A stretch of 64,000 bases of DNA from an uncultured Mycoplasma sp. (GCA_949285105.1 CASDXH010000002.1:1-64000); one strand, 5' to 3'; shown: positions 32,516 through 43,042, numbered from the stretch's first letter. Made by a program: numbers and translations. Notes: generated by a model from the letters alone, not told the origin.

Positions 32516-33006
32516 TAATAATTATCCTGTTGTCTTTTGAAATTAACTTGATTCTTTTTGATATAGAAATCAATAATATCTTGTGCTGTAAATCCAAAAG
32601 TAAAAGCTAATTCAAAAAGTTGGATAATGAATTTCTTGCAATCATCTTTAGATTCTATCTTTCCAGCTAATGAAATTAAATATAAAACTTTTAATGTTAG
32701 TTCATTATCATCATAAACTACATCTTTAATTTCATACTCTGTTTGGTCCAAGTTAAAGTGTAAACTTATAGATAAAATAAAATGTAGACAATCTACAAAT
32801 TCATCACCCAAAACTTGTTTGTCATAATCTTTTTTTAAACTTCAAAATTTAAAACATCTATTAACATTAATCATTTCACAAACTTCCACAATTAGTGCCA
32901 ATCTTCTTTTTTCAAAAACTTCTTTTGGGTTTATATTGTGTTTTGTATGTATGTTGTTATCTAATTGTTTTTGCAATTCCAAAATTCTATCGATATTAAT
33001 TTTCAT
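32515..33006 (-). CDS. dimeric dUTP diphosphatase (DUTPase_2 / MazG-fold)
   Basis: All-alpha NTP pyrophosphatase of 163 residues resembling the dimeric dUTPase family. It contains EVFEKRRLALIVEVCEMINV, FKFWS with UGA Trp, and DEFVDCLHFILSISLHFNLD, which provide the acidic metal ligands and the HF motif. It hydrolyses dUTP (and dUDP) to keep uracil out of DNA. The ATG at 33004-33006 has GGAG 9 nt upstream. It lies 25 nt after the Nudix gene and is coupled to ygjP. Confidence 0.85.
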
Positions 33007-33031
33007 ATTTGCTACTCCATCAACATTAAAG

Positions 33032-33586
33032 TTATAAAATATTTTTATGTTTTAAAAACAATAAATAACAAGACTCTAATGAACTTAAATGAATTACATC
33101 TTTATTATCAAAAATAATTTCTAATAATTCTTTTTCTTCAACTCATTTGTTGATACTTACTGACTCAAATATTGTTCCATCACCACTTGGTTGTTCTTGT
33201 TTACAATTAGTACAGTCAATTAAAAAGTTGTAAACTTTTTCGTTCATTTGAGTTGATGAAATAGACATAGATGATTCAATAACATTACTTTGGTTAACTT
33301 CTATTCCAGCTTCTTCATACAGTTCTCTTATAGCTGAATCAATTATCTTTTCATTACTTTCTATAGAGCCTGTTATTGGACATGGATACAAATCATATCA
33401 AATATTTTTTTCTTCTACTTCAGGCATTGGTTGGTATCTAATTAAAAAATAATATTTATTGTTAACTACTTTAAAACATAAACAAGCTACACTATTTATT
33501 GTTCTTCTTTGCGCATAAACAAAACCTTTTTCAGTCTCATATAAATTAAGGTGTTTTGTGGTATAAAGCAATCTACTTTTTTTCAT
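33032..33586 (-). CDS. Nudix hydrolase, ADP-ribose pyrophosphatase-like
   Basis: A 184-residue Nudix protein. The Nudix box G-x5-E-x7-R-E-x2-E-E-x-G is complete as GSIESNEKIIDSAIRELYEE followed by AGI. The flanking region (YFLIRYQPMPEVEEKNIWYD) resembles ADP-ribose/NDP-sugar pyrophosphatases. The start ATG 33584-33586 overlaps the sirtuin 3' end by 14 nt. Pairing with an NAD-consuming sirtuin suggests it degrades ADP-ribose derivatives; this is inference from context. Confidence 0.85.
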
Positions 33587-34331
33587 TTAATTTTTCCTCT
33601 AAAATTTTTTTAACTTCTTTAAAAACTAGATTCATATCTTCATGAAGCACAATATCTGAACGTCTATCATAACTTGTTTTTTGCTTGTTAACAATGATTA
33701 ATTTTTTACCCTTAAAGTAGTTAATATAAAAAGATGCTGGATACACAACTAGTGAACTACCACATACAATTAAAACATCAGCATTTGATATAGCATTTAT
33801 AGCTTTACTAACAGCTTCTTCATCTAATTGTTCTTGGTATAAAGTTACATCTGGTCTAATAACTTTAGAACAAGTACATATAGGAACATTAGGTTTAAAT
33901 TTTAATATTTCATGAATACCGTATTTTTTAAAGCAATCCATACAATGATAAGATGAGGTTGTTCCATGAATTTGAATTACTTTTGTTGATCCCGCTTCTT
34001 GATGAAGATCATCAATATTTTGGGTAATTACAGTTACATTTTTATATTTTTCTAATCAAGCAATAAACTTGTGAGTAAAGTTTGGTTTTGCATTTGGATA
34101 AACCAAATATTTAAAATAAAATTCGTAAAATAATTTTGTCTCATTTAAAAGAAAATCATGACTAACTATAGTTTCAGGAGGTATTCCTTTAAACTTAGTA
34201 TCAAATAATCCATTACCACTTCTAAAGTCTGGTATACCACTTGCTGTTGAAACACCTGCTCCTCCAAAAAACACAATGTTCTTATTATTTGAAATAGCTT
34301 CAGCTATTTCTTTTATTTCTTCATTGTTCAT
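33573..34331 (-). CDS. NAD-dependent protein deacylase, Sir2 family
   Basis: A 252-residue sirtuin. It shows FFGGAGVSTASGIPDFRSG (NAD loop), TVITQNIDDLHQEAGS with the catalytic His in VIQIHGTTSSYHC, and the zinc Cys pairs CMDC and CTC before KVIRPDVTLYQEQL. VCGSSLVVYPAS and IIVNKQ follow. It removes acyl groups from lysines using NAD. First gene of a four-gene operon; GGGGAT is the ribosome-binding site. UGA is Trp at 34056. Confidence 0.95.
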
Positions 34332-34479
34332 AGTTATCCCCTTTTTTTACTTTTGTTTATTTATCGTGAAACAAAGTTTAATTTTTTGCTTACTTTAAAT
34401 TTTGAATTATATAAATATAATAATATTGCTCCCGATTTATTTTTGTTTTATTTCTTTATTCCGTTCAATTATGGGGGCT

Positions 34480-34505
34480 AAAAAGAGGGCTTATACCCTC
34501 TTTTT
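34480..34505. terminator. bidirectional terminator
   Basis: AAAAAGAGGG (34480-34489) and CCCTCTTTTT (34496-34505) form a perfect 10-bp stem with a 6-nt loop and A/T arms. It lies 24 nt past the stop of the YhcH-like gene (minus). The rest of 34332-34479 is the AT-rich leader of the sirtuin operon. Confidence 0.85.
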
Positions 34506-34528
34506 ATTTTTAATAACTTAATAAATCG

Positions 34529-34993
34529 TTAGTAATAAATTCTAAAAGTTAACTTAGTTACTTCGTTATCATCATATTTTAGATCAGTCATGTGAATTTC
34601 ATCTTCCATAAATATTGCTATATCATTTTTTGATAATACAAAGTATCTAGCATAATCTGCAATTCCAGTATATTCACAAATACCATTTTCAACAAATTCT
34701 GTTTTGTTATTGTAATCAACATCATTGCTATAAGGATAAAAACCTATTGTTTCATTACCTTCTAAAATTACATACATAGTAATTGTTTTATCAAAACTCT
34801 TGAAAGAAAGGTTATCGATTTCTTGTCCGATTGATGTTGTTCTTCAAACATGAATATCTTTATTTTGACCAATCTGAGTAACTGGTCTATTGAATTCAGA
34901 AAATCCTACACTAGTTAGAAGATTAATTAAGTAATCAAGTAAACTATTTATTCCTTTATATTGTCTTAAACTTCCTACAGTTGTTAAAATCAT
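34529..34993 (-). CDS. YhcH/YjgK/YiaL (DUF386) family protein
   Basis: A 154-residue protein beginning MILTTVGSLRQYKGINSLLD, with MYVILEGNETIGFYPYSNDV and YFVLSKNDIAIFMEDEIHMT. These fit the cupin-like DUF386 family, whose members bind sugar acids and are often found with sialic-acid or beta-galactoside genes. No such genes are near; its neighbour is tpx, 2 nt upstream. One UGA Trp (HVWRTTS). The assignment rests on motif resemblance, so it is moderate. Confidence 0.6.
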
Positions 34994-34995
34994 TT

Positions 34996-35493
34996 TTATC
35001 TACCTATATTCTTTATTTCTTTTTTAATTTCATCAAAATTTAATGGTTCACCAATCTTTTCAGATTTTTGAAAGTATATAACTTTATTGTTCTGATCAAC
35101 AATAAAAAACGCACGATATAATAAGTTAAAAAATTTTATATGTAATCCACAATTTTTTGCAAACTCATGAGTTTTATAATCTGACAACAAATAAGCATTG
35201 TCATAGTTCTCATTATTACATCATCTTTTAAATGCAAATGGTAAATCCATACTTACATTTATTAAAACAGTATCTTTTAGATTAGAAACGATCTTTAATA
35301 ATTCTTTTGTTTGTAAATCACAAACACCTGTGTCAATTGATGGGAAAGTAGAAAACAACTTTATCTTGCCATTAAAATCCTTTAATGATAAGTCATTAAG
35401 AGTGAAATCTGTTAAAGCAAAATCTTTTAAAGTATCACCAACTTTTAATAAATTACCATCAAATTCTAGTGTTTCTTTTTTCATATCTCTCAT
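34996..35493 (-). CDS. tpx: thiol peroxidase (Tpx, atypical 2-Cys peroxiredoxin)
   Basis: Reduces hydroperoxides with thioredoxin. It is 165 residues, normal for Tpx. The peroxidatic Cys is in FPSIDTGVCDLQTKEL and the resolving Cys in LPFAFKRWCNNEN (UGA Trp), matching Cys61 and Cys95 of the E. coli protein in spacing. The start at 35491-35493 follows GAGGAA. An internal ATG three codons later is also possible. Divergent from ispH across 163 bp. Confidence 0.94.
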
Positions 35494-35623
35494 TTAACGA
35501 TTCCTCACTTCTAACTTAATAAGTTGATTATATATTACTTATAATACTAAAAATTAATATTTAAGCGCCAAGAGAATATAACTTATGTCATTTTATTAGC
35601 ATAAAATATAATCAAATAACTAT

Positions 35624-35651
35624 ATAATATAGTGATGTTTTATTTGAGGAG
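35624..35651 (+). promoter_or_regulatory. promoter -10 and ribosome-binding site of ispH operon
   Basis: TATAAT at 35624-35629 and GAGGAG at 35646-35651 precede the ispH ATG (35657). The -10 is 28 nt from the start codon. No clean -35 was recognised in the AT-rich sequence upstream. Confidence 0.6.
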
Positions 35652-35656
35652 TTGAA

Positions 35657-36562
35657 ATGAAATTTACGAAAATCACACCAAGAGGTTTGTGTCAAGGAGT
35701 TGTAGATGCTTGAGTTGTATGTAAAAAAATTTCACACCAATTCCCAAATAAGAAAAAATATCTAATAGGCTGATTAGTTCATAATGAACACATGATTAAT
35801 GATTTAAGTAAAATGGGTATCATAACATTAGGTGATAGAAATACTGATAGAAGGGAAATAATTGATCAAATAGATGATAGTGATAATCCAATAGTAATCT
35901 TCTCAGCTCATGGAACTGACAAATCAATAATTGAACTAGCAAAGAAAAAAGGATTTATTGTTTATGATACAACTTGTTCTTATGTAACAAAAACGCATAA
36001 CATTATTATTGAAAAAATCCAAGAAGGAAAAAAGATATTATTTATTGGTGTAAACAACCATCCAGAAACTGTTGCAATTTTATCCCTTAGTCAAGAAATA
36101 TTTTTACTAGAAAAACCCGAAGATATAAAAAATATTCCCTTTAAAGATAATGATGAAATATTTGTAACAAACCAGACAACAATTTCAATTCTTGATTTTT
36201 ATGACATAGTAAAAGAACTAAAACAAAAATATACAAATATTGAATTTAAAAATGACATATGCAATGCAACCCTTGAAAGACAACAAGCTGTAATTAATAT
36301 GGACAAATCAATTGATCTACTTTTAGTAGTTGGTGATATTAATTCAAATAACTCAAAAAAGCTTGTAACCATTGGAAACTCAATGGGGGTTGAATCACAT
36401 CTAGTGCCTGATTTAAAATCAATAAATAATGAATGATTTAATTCAAAAAAACATGTGGCTATAACATCAGGGTGTTCGACCCCAACTTGGGTTACAACAG
36501 AAATAATAAAACACTTAGATAACTATTTTGAGAAGGCAGAAAAAAATGACAAAACAAACTAA
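35657..36562 (+). CDS. ispH: 4-hydroxy-3-methylbut-2-enyl diphosphate reductase
   Basis: Last enzyme of the MEP isoprenoid pathway, an Fe-S reductase making IPP and DMAPP. It is about 301 residues. The three cluster Cys are present: RGLCQGVVDAW (Cys about 12), VYDTTCSYVTKTH (about 98) and NDICNATLERQQAV (about 200). The end has SGCSTPTWVTTEII. Motifs AHGTDKS and GVNNHPETVA also fit. UGA encodes Trp in several places. The stop overlaps the lspA start by about 17 nt. Confidence 0.95.
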
Positions 36563-37220
36563 TACAAAATTTAATCAAATAGTAAATAAGTATAAGTTGA
36601 AAATTGTTGCACAACTAAAAGCTATTTACCAAACTAAAATATGAATTAGAAAAATAGCAATCTTTCTAGGAATAAGCTTTATAGTGTTTCTTTCTTCTTT
36701 TTTGATAAGGGATGCAATACTTAATAAGAACACAGCTTATGGAAATTTTATTCCAGGTTTTATAGATATAAGAGTTGTTGGTAATAATGGTGTTGCTTTT
36801 AGTGCATTTGAAAATGCTCCTGCATCTTTTATTTATTTCATTCAAATTCTTCCGATTATAATTTCTATAGCATTCTTAATATTTACAAAGTCTGTTTGAT
36901 TTGATGTTGGATTTTCTATGATAATAACTGGTGGTATGTCTAATGTTATAGATAGAGCAATAGTTGATATTTATACCAATAATATAGTCCCAAAGGAACA
37001 AGCAATTAATGCGGTAGTTGATTACTTCTCTTTTAGTTTCATAAATGGTTCAGCTATATTTAACATGCCAGATGTTTATGTTGTAGCTGGTGTAATTATT
37101 GTTATAGGAAAACTAATTGTTCAAACTATAATAGATTACTTGCATTATGAAAAAGAAACAAGCGAAAACAAAACATATGAGGATAAAAGCAAAGAAAAAA
37201 TAATAGAAGAAAGAAGATAG
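36546..37220 (+). CDS. lspA: lipoprotein signal peptidase II
   Basis: Aspartyl membrane protease that cleaves prolipoprotein signal peptides. It is about 224 residues, longer than most because of an N-terminal polar extension and a charged C-tail (EKETSENKTYEDKSKEK). It has four hydrophobic helices. The conserved blocks are VVGNNGVAFSAF, GGMSNVIDRAIVD and the catalytic-Asp region VVDYFSF to FNMPDVYVVAG. Both catalytic Asp (NxxDR and FNxxDV) are present. AGAAGG lies before the ATG, which I place at about 36546. The number of A residues just before it decides the exact base. Confidence 0.92.
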
Positions 37221-37229
37221 AATTAGATC

Positions 37230-38132
37230 ATGAGACTAGATTTATATTTAAGTCAAAAAAATAATTTATCAAGAAAAGAATCTCAATCACTAATTACTAG
37301 TGGTTGTGTTTTTGTTAATGGAAAACAAGTCACAAAAAATAATTTCCAAGTATCTGATAACCATGAAATTTCTATTGGTGAAAGCAGGCATTTAAAGATA
37401 ACACAAGATGAACGAGACAAAACACAAAAAGAACTTACACCATGAAATTATGATATTGATGTTATTTACGAAGATGAACATCTACTAGTTGTTAATAAAG
37501 CAAGTGGAATAATTGTTCATCCAACTTCTTTTGGAGAAGAAAAAACATTGGCAAATGCAGTTAAATATTACTTCAATAAGAAAAAAATAGAAAACGAATT
37601 CAACGATTTTAGAAATGGTATTGTACACAGATTGGATAAAGATACATCTGGTTTAATTGTTGTGGCAAAAAATAAGAAAACAGAATCTTCACTAAAAGAA
37701 ATGTTCATTAACAATTCAATTCACAGGTATTATTTAGCTTTAGTAAATGGTCATTTGGATTCTAAAAAACTGGAGGTACAAGCTCCAATAAAAAGAATAA
37801 AAAACACCAATAAAAGAGAAGTCTCAAGTGATTATGATGCTGAAGATGCAACAACAATATTTTATAAACTAGAAGATTTTAAAAATATATCATTGGTTAG
37901 ATGTGAACTAAAAACGGGAAAAACACACCAAATAAGAGTCCATGCAAAATACATAAAACACAGTGTGGTCAATGATCCAGTTTATGGAAGTAGTAAAAAA
38001 GCAACAAGCTATGGTCAATACCTTGTTGCAAATGAAATTAATTTTGTTCATCCAATCACAAAGAAATTAATTGATATAAAAATAGATATGCCTAAAGAAT
38101 TTAATGAATATATTGGAAAGTATGGTAAATAA
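37230..38132 (+). CDS. RluD-family pseudouridine synthase with S4 domain
   Basis: A 300-residue protein. The N-terminal S4 RNA-binding domain (about 1-60, MRLDLYLSQKNNLSRKESQS) is followed by the RsuA/RluA catalytic domain. The catalytic Asp is in GIVHRLDKDTSGLIVVAKN. Other family signatures are LLVVNKASGIIVHP and LKTGKTHQIRVHAKYI. It modifies uridines in large-subunit rRNA (RluD-like). The exact site is not deducible. It starts 9 nt after lspA and ends 1 nt before tsaB. Confidence 0.94.
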
Positions 38133-38133
38133 T

Positions 38134-38697
38134 ATGAAGCTATTAATCGATGGAAGCTTAAATTATCTAGAACTTTTATTAATAAACGAAAATAATAAAG
38201 TAGCAAGATCTTTTTTTGTACTACAAAATAAAAACTTAACAGAGATTTTAGTTAATTCTGTTGATGAGTTTTTACAAAAAAATAATGTTCATAAAAACAT
38301 GATACATGAATTGTTAATAGTAAATGGTCCAGGGTCTTTTACATCAATTAAATTAGTTTCAGTATTTGCTAATACATGAAAGCAATTTTATCCCTCAGTA
38401 ACACTAAAGCAAATAAATACATGTTTATGAAATTCTGTCTCAAAAAATAAAATTAATATACTTGATGCAAAATCTAACTTCTATTATCTAAATAATTTAA
38501 ACACTTCAATCACAAACGACATCCACAAAGTTGATATAATATCCAAAGAAGAATTTAATTCATCAACACAATACAAAGCATGAAAAGTTAATAACATCAA
38601 AGATGTTCTTAATCCCATTTTTAAATGAGAATTCAATAAAAACAATTTTATAAAAGTCAATAGGATAATACCAAATTATGTTAAACCTGCTGTCTAA
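38134..38697 (+). CDS. tsaB: TsaB-like tRNA t6A biosynthesis protein
   Basis: A 187-residue member of the TsaB/YeaZ family, the scaffold partner of TsaD in threonylcarbamoyl-adenosine synthesis. It keeps the opening MKLLIDGSLNYLELLL and the key LLIVNGPGSFTSIKLVSVFA. The C-terminal half is divergent, as common in mollicutes. Neighbour rimI supports the call (tsaB-rimI is a conserved pair). I choose the ATG at 38134. Upstream in-frame ATGs at 38104 and 38122 exist but would overlap rluD. Confidence 0.85.
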
Positions 38698-39124
38698 GTT
38701 TTCAACAGATATAGATGATACAGAAGTAACTATAATATCAAGGATGGAAGAAGATTATTTTGGTGTCAACTCTTACTCATATCAAGAACTAAAGTTTTTT
38801 CAAGGCAATAATAACTATGAACTAATTTGCATTCTTGATGAAAATGAAATTATCGGATATGCAATACTGTTTATAACAGAAGAACAAATAGAAATATATA
38901 AAATAGCTGTAAATAAAAAATTTAGAAATAAAGGGTATGGAACAAACTTAATCAACATAATTAAACAAAAGTTTAATAATTCAAAAATATTTATTGAGGT
39001 AAGTGAAAATAATAAAGCATACTACTTCTATTTGAAAAATGGGTTTATAAAATATAGATCAAGAAGTAATTACTATCCTGATGGAAGTGATGCATACTTA
39101 ATGTTTTTTAATCCAAATGCTTAA
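38678..39124 (+). CDS. rimI: GNAT acetyltransferase, RimI-like
   Basis: A 148-residue N-acetyltransferase. The acetyl-CoA loop is IYKIAVNKKFRNKGYGTNLI (R/Q-x-x-G-x-G/A type), followed by FIEVSENNKAYYFYLKNGFI. RimI acetylates the N-terminus of ribosomal protein S18 in E. coli; here the target is presumed. The ATG overlaps the tsaB end by 20 nt. The 3' end overlaps the convergent phosphodiesterase by 17 nt. Confidence 0.85.
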   Translation: MLNLLSKFSTDIDDTEVTIISRMEEDYFGVNSYSYQELKFFQGNNNYELICILDENEIIGYAILFITEEQIEIYKIAVNKKFRNKGYGTNLINIIKQKFNNSKIFIEVSENNKAYYFYLKNGFIKYRSRSNYYPDGSDAYLMFFNPNA

Positions 39125-39584
39125 CCACACAATCAGAGACTTTTCCATTATCTAAAGTTAGTTCCATATAAGTTTTTATTCTACTTGCATTTCTTGGAAA
39201 ATGTAAAGAACCCGGATTTAAACAAAGAACTCCAGAAATTAGTTCAAAATATTCAACATGAGTGTGACCACTAATGATAACATCTACATCTTTATCTTGA
39301 TAGTGTTGCACCATTTTTTTATATCTGCTATTTGGATCAAAAAAACTATCAAAGTATTCTCCATGCACTAATACGAAATTAACCCCATCTATACTAAAGA
39401 ATAATTCTTTTTCCCCTTCAAAATCATTATTACCTGCAACTACATAGTCTACATATTTTTTAATTTCAGAATAGTCTACACAAAAATCACCAGCATGAAT
39501 TACATAGTCATACTTGTGATTATTAATAAGCATAGATAAATTTGAAATATTACCGTGCGTGTCAGAAACTATTAATAATTTCAT
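39108..39584 (-). CDS. YfcE/MJ0936-type metallophosphoesterase
   Basis: A 158-residue calcineurin-like phosphodiesterase with all metal motifs: LLIVSDTHGN, VIHAGDFCVD, VAGNNDFEG, VLVHGEYFD and IISGHTHVEY, ending with LCLNPGSLHFPRNAS. Its in vivo substrate is unknown; family members hydrolyse phosphodiesters or 2',3'-cyclic nucleotides. It starts MKLLIVSDTHG at 39584, after AGAGGG. It lies 62 nt downstream of the exonuclease-like gene, with a terminator between them. Confidence 0.92.
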   Translation of the reverse strand: MKLLIVSDTHGNISNLSMLINNHKYDYVIHAGDFCVDYSEIKKYVDYVVAGNNDFEGEKELFFSIDGVNFVLVHGEYFDSFFDPNSRYKKMVQHYQDKDVDVIISGHTHVEYFELISGVLCLNPGSLHFPRNASRIKTYMELTLDNGKVSDCVVKHLD

Positions 39585-39607
39585 AAATACCCTCTATAAA
39601 AATAAAA

Positions 39608-39627
39608 AATCTATCTAACGATAGATT
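39608..39627 (-). terminator. terminator between exonuclease-like gene and phosphodiesterase
   Basis: AATCTATC (39608-39615) and GATAGATT (39620-39627) make an 8-bp stem with loop TAAC. On the minus strand it is followed by TTTTTTATT. It sits 19 nt past the stop of the exonuclease-like gene. Confidence 0.85.
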
Positions 39628-39646
39628 ATAAAATTAAAAGACTTAA

Positions 39647-40180
39647 TTATATGATGAATGATTTTAATCTAAATCAAATTTTTTCTAAAACCATAGTTGT
39701 GTAAGGAGCGCCAAGTAATCTCTCTTCGTCATACTTCACACCTAATTTAGTTGCTAGCTCCTCTAGAGATATGTCGTCATCAAAACCAATGATTTGTTTA
39801 GCTAATTTCAACGCATCTATTTCAGATAGTTCTAAATTATAACCATGCTGATTGTAAATTTTTTCTAGTAATGGATATGCAAAGTTGTCGCCATTGAAAG
39901 TGAATAATATTGCATCTTGGAAAATGAAAGCAATATTTTCAAGAGCTGACATTTTATCAATTCCTTCACTTTCAATTTTTTTATTAGTAATTCTATATTT
40001 TCTAATAATTCTTCCATTTAATTTTTTATCAGTTGCTATGAAAAAATTATGTTTAGATTCCATTTCGTTATTAACATAAACTCTCGCAGCAAAATAAAGA
40101 ATTTCAGAATCCATTCCCTCTTCAGTGGTTTTGATATCAAATATCACAACTTTACGGTCTTTAAATAAATCCTTTAACAT
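39647..40180 (-). CDS. degenerate DnaQ-like (DEDD fold) protein
   Basis: A 177-residue protein that reads like the proofreading-exonuclease fold: VVIFDIKTTEEG at the position of FDxETTG, FTFNGDNFAYPLLEKIY at the position of HNxxFD, and LLGAPYTTMVLEKIW at the position of HRAxxDAxxT. The catalytic Glu of motif I (here Lys), and the His and Asp of the last motif, are missing, so it is probably not a working nuclease. It may be a structural partner of a DNA polymerase or helicase. UGA is Trp at 39674. The start has GAGGG upstream. Confidence 0.65.
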
Positions 40181-40533
40181 TTCTGACCCTCCTAATCATT
40201 GGTTAGAAATCAATATATCTTATATATTCTACAATATTTAATTATAATTTGTAAAAAATTAACCATAAAATATTAATTATATTATAAAAAATTGTTTTAA
40301 AAAAGTAAAATTTCTATTTATTTCTCTAATATATTTTTTTAATTATTTTTTTAATTATGAATATAAAAAATTATTAATCAAAACCAGTAATATGAAGTTA
40401 AAAGCTAGGTGTTAAATGTTATCAACAAAAATAAAAATGATCTCCATAATTTAGCAACTTGTTGATAGGGTTAAAGTGAATGTACTTAGATTCAAATTGT
40501 AAGTGCTTGTTATAACAAGAAGATTGTGAATGA
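40181..40533. other. gene-free AT-rich stretch with inverted repeats
   Basis: There is no ORF here. It holds a 14-bp palindrome CTTGTTATAACAAG (40506-40519), just past the uvrC stop. It also holds a 9-bp inverted repeat, TATCAACAA (40420-40428) with TTGTTGATA (40459-40467). The rest is poly-A/T tracts that presumably include the promoter of the exonuclease-like gene. Confidence 0.5.
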
Positions 40534-42321
40534 TTATTTATCGCTTAATTTCTTTATTTCAATAGCAACGTCTCTTGGAACTATTTGTGATAATTCATCT
40601 ATATCTGCATTTATAACATTATCTAGAGTTTGGTATTTAGATATAAGTTTATCAATCCTCTTTTTTCCTAGATTCTTGATCGAATAAAGGGAATTAGAAA
40701 AAATAGACTTGCTTCTTCTATCTCTATGAAAACTTATTGCAAATCTATGAACTTCATCTTGCATATTAAGAAGGAAGAAATATAAATTACTCTTTTTATC
40801 CAATGGTACCTCTGTAAAATCTCACTTAACAATTTTATCAGTTTTGTGTTTGTCGTTTTTTGCTAACCCAATGACTGGAACAATCTTATCTAGATTAAGT
40901 TGAGACAAAGATTCAAGTGCAGCTTTAACTTGAATTTGCCCTCCATCAACTATAATTAAATTTGGTAACGATTCTTTTCTATCCAAAACTGCGCTATATC
41001 TTCTATAAATAACTTCTTTCATATATTCATAATCTGATGCAGCCTCTTTATTTTTTATTATGAATTTACGATATAATTTTTTGTTTTTTGTTCCATTTTC
41101 ATAAACAATCATGGCTGATACTTTATCTTCATTAAATACATTAGAATTATCAAACACTTCAATTAAATAAGAACTATCAATTCCAATAAGTTCTTCAAGT
41201 TCAGATAATGAGTTGGCTTCACGTTCATAATCTGAAACAACTTTAAGGAATTTGTTTTTAATTAAAATCTGCGCATTCTCAACAGCTGTTAAAAGCATTT
41301 CTTTTTTAGAACCTTGAACTGGATTAATAAAATTGATGTTTAAAGAATCAGAAAGCCTTTTTAACGATCCATCAGAAATAGATATGTAAACTTGCTTTGG
41401 TTTTTCAACAACTATATTTTTATAGTAATCAAAAACTAATGTTTCTACTATTTCTTCAACTTCATCATAAAAGATAGTTGTTGTATCATATTTGCTTAGC
41501 AAGTTACCATCTACATATTTAAAAATAACAAGGGAAATAATATTTTCTTTGATAGAAAAACCAATTATATCTTCATTATTATTCTTAGAGAAAATAATAT
41601 CTTGTTTTTCAGAAAAAGACTTCAGGTTTTTTCTAAGTTCAAGATATTTTTGAGATTCTTCAAACATAAGTTTTGAAGCGAACTCTCTTTCTTTTTCTTC
41701 TAAGTTTTTATCAAGTTCTTTATATTTACCACTAAAGAAATCATTTATTTTTTTTAAATATGGTTCATAGTCTTCTTTTGTTATGTTTTTGATACATGGA
41801 CCAAGACATAATCCAATGTCATAATAAATACATTTGCTCTTTGGCAAGGTTTTACATTTTCTTAATGGAAACATTCTATTTATGAAGTTATAAAGTTCAT
41901 ATTTCTTCATTGTTGGTGTTGCAAAAGGACCATAATATGTACCTTTAATTTTCTTTTTATTATCATGACTATAAAGAATTCTAGGATGTTCTTCTTTTGT
42001 AACAACAATGTATGGGAAACTATTAGTTTCTCTTAGTAAGATATTATATTTTGGTTTATACTTTGCAATTAGATTATTTTCTAGCAGTAAAGATTCATTT
42101 TCATTATTAACAACTACAAAATCAACATCATGAATTTCTTTAACAAGTTTTGATGTTTTTACATCTATTCTATTACCAAAATATTGTTTTGTTCTATTGG
42201 CTAAATTCTTTGCTTTACCAACATAAATAACAACACCATTTTTATCTTTTCATAGATAACACCCTGGTTTTTTTGGAGCATTCAATAGCCTGTTTCTTAT
42301 ATAGTCATTAGTGTATTTCAT
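40534..42321 (-). CDS. uvrC: excinuclease ABC subunit C
   Basis: Nucleotide-excision repair nuclease of 595 residues, making both incisions with UvrB. The N-terminal GIY-YIG domain reads KKPGCYLWKDKNGVVIYVGK. The UVR region is near 200, the RNase H-like 3' domain has LIIVDGGQIQVKAALESL, and the C-terminal helix-hairpin-helix (IKNLGKKRIDKLISKY) binds DNA. An intermediate Cys-rich motif, SKCIYYDIGLCLGPCI, is present and may hold an Fe-S cluster as proposed for UvrC. The ATG at 42319-42321 begins MKYTNDYIRNRLLNAP. It is 4 nt after the upstream unknown gene. Confidence 0.96.
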
Positions 42322-42325
42322 GATA

Positions 42326-43042
42326 TTAATTATACAATTTATTAGCCCTTTCATAGGATATAAAGAACTCATACTTGTCTTCTGATTTTATAAAGTATTT
42401 ATTGTTTTTATATGTAAATTCAAAATATGATATTCCTATTTTGTAAGAATCTATCTCGTTGTATCTAAATGAGAAAAAATTTAAGTTATCGTGAATAACC
42501 ATTCTTCTATCTGTCAAATACACAGAAGTATTATCAACAATATTTTGGATCTTATCGTCTTTATTTTTTTTTAAAAAACTACAGTTATCAAAATTATAAT
42601 ATGCATTTTCTTCGTTTAAAACATGTATCTTCTTAAAGATAAAAAATTTTTTTTCTATATCAATATCACGCTCTAAAGGAAAATCCACAATTAGTTTTTT
42701 TAAATTTCTTTTTTTTGCAAACATAATTGATCTAAAGTGAATAATATATTCTTTTTCTAATGTATTAAGATGATTTTCTAAATGCATTTTTTTTATTAAC
42801 TTCTCCAAAGTTCTTATGTATTTATCTGTATAAATTTCATTTTGATTTATTCATTCCTTTATCAAACTAAAGGAGTAAGCTATATAAAATTCGAACTCTC
42901 TAATTTCAATAAATCTCTTTGGATTGAAGTGTTTTTTCACTATTTTATTGATATTAAATTTACTTTTTACTTTTTCAATGTATTCATTATATTTATTAAT
43001 ATCTTTAGGAGTTCTGGTAAAGGGTTTATTAAATAGATCCAT
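42326..43042 (-). CDS. hypothetical protein, possible PH-like C-terminus
   Basis: A 238-residue soluble, very basic protein starting MDLFNKPFTRTPKDINKYNE. The first 120 residues look helical. The last 80 are strand-rich with TSVYLTDRRMVIHDNLNFF and YNEIDSYKIGISYFEFTYK, a pattern reminiscent of bacterial PH-like domains; this is only a resemblance. UGA Trp at 42851 splits it. It ends 4 nt before uvrC and is therefore likely cotranscribed with it. Confidence 0.65.

Noticed and set aside
36530-36610. Possible frameshift or in-frame fusion between ispH and lspA
   Set aside because: The natural reading has ispH ending at TAA 36560-36562 and lspA starting at an overlapping ATG near 36546. The result depends on the count of A residues in a run, so I do not claim a fusion or mutation.
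40181-40533. Replication origin signals (DnaA-box-like TTATCAACA)
   Set aside because: Only one loose match to the box and no dnaA or dnaN nearby. The words form an inverted repeat instead.
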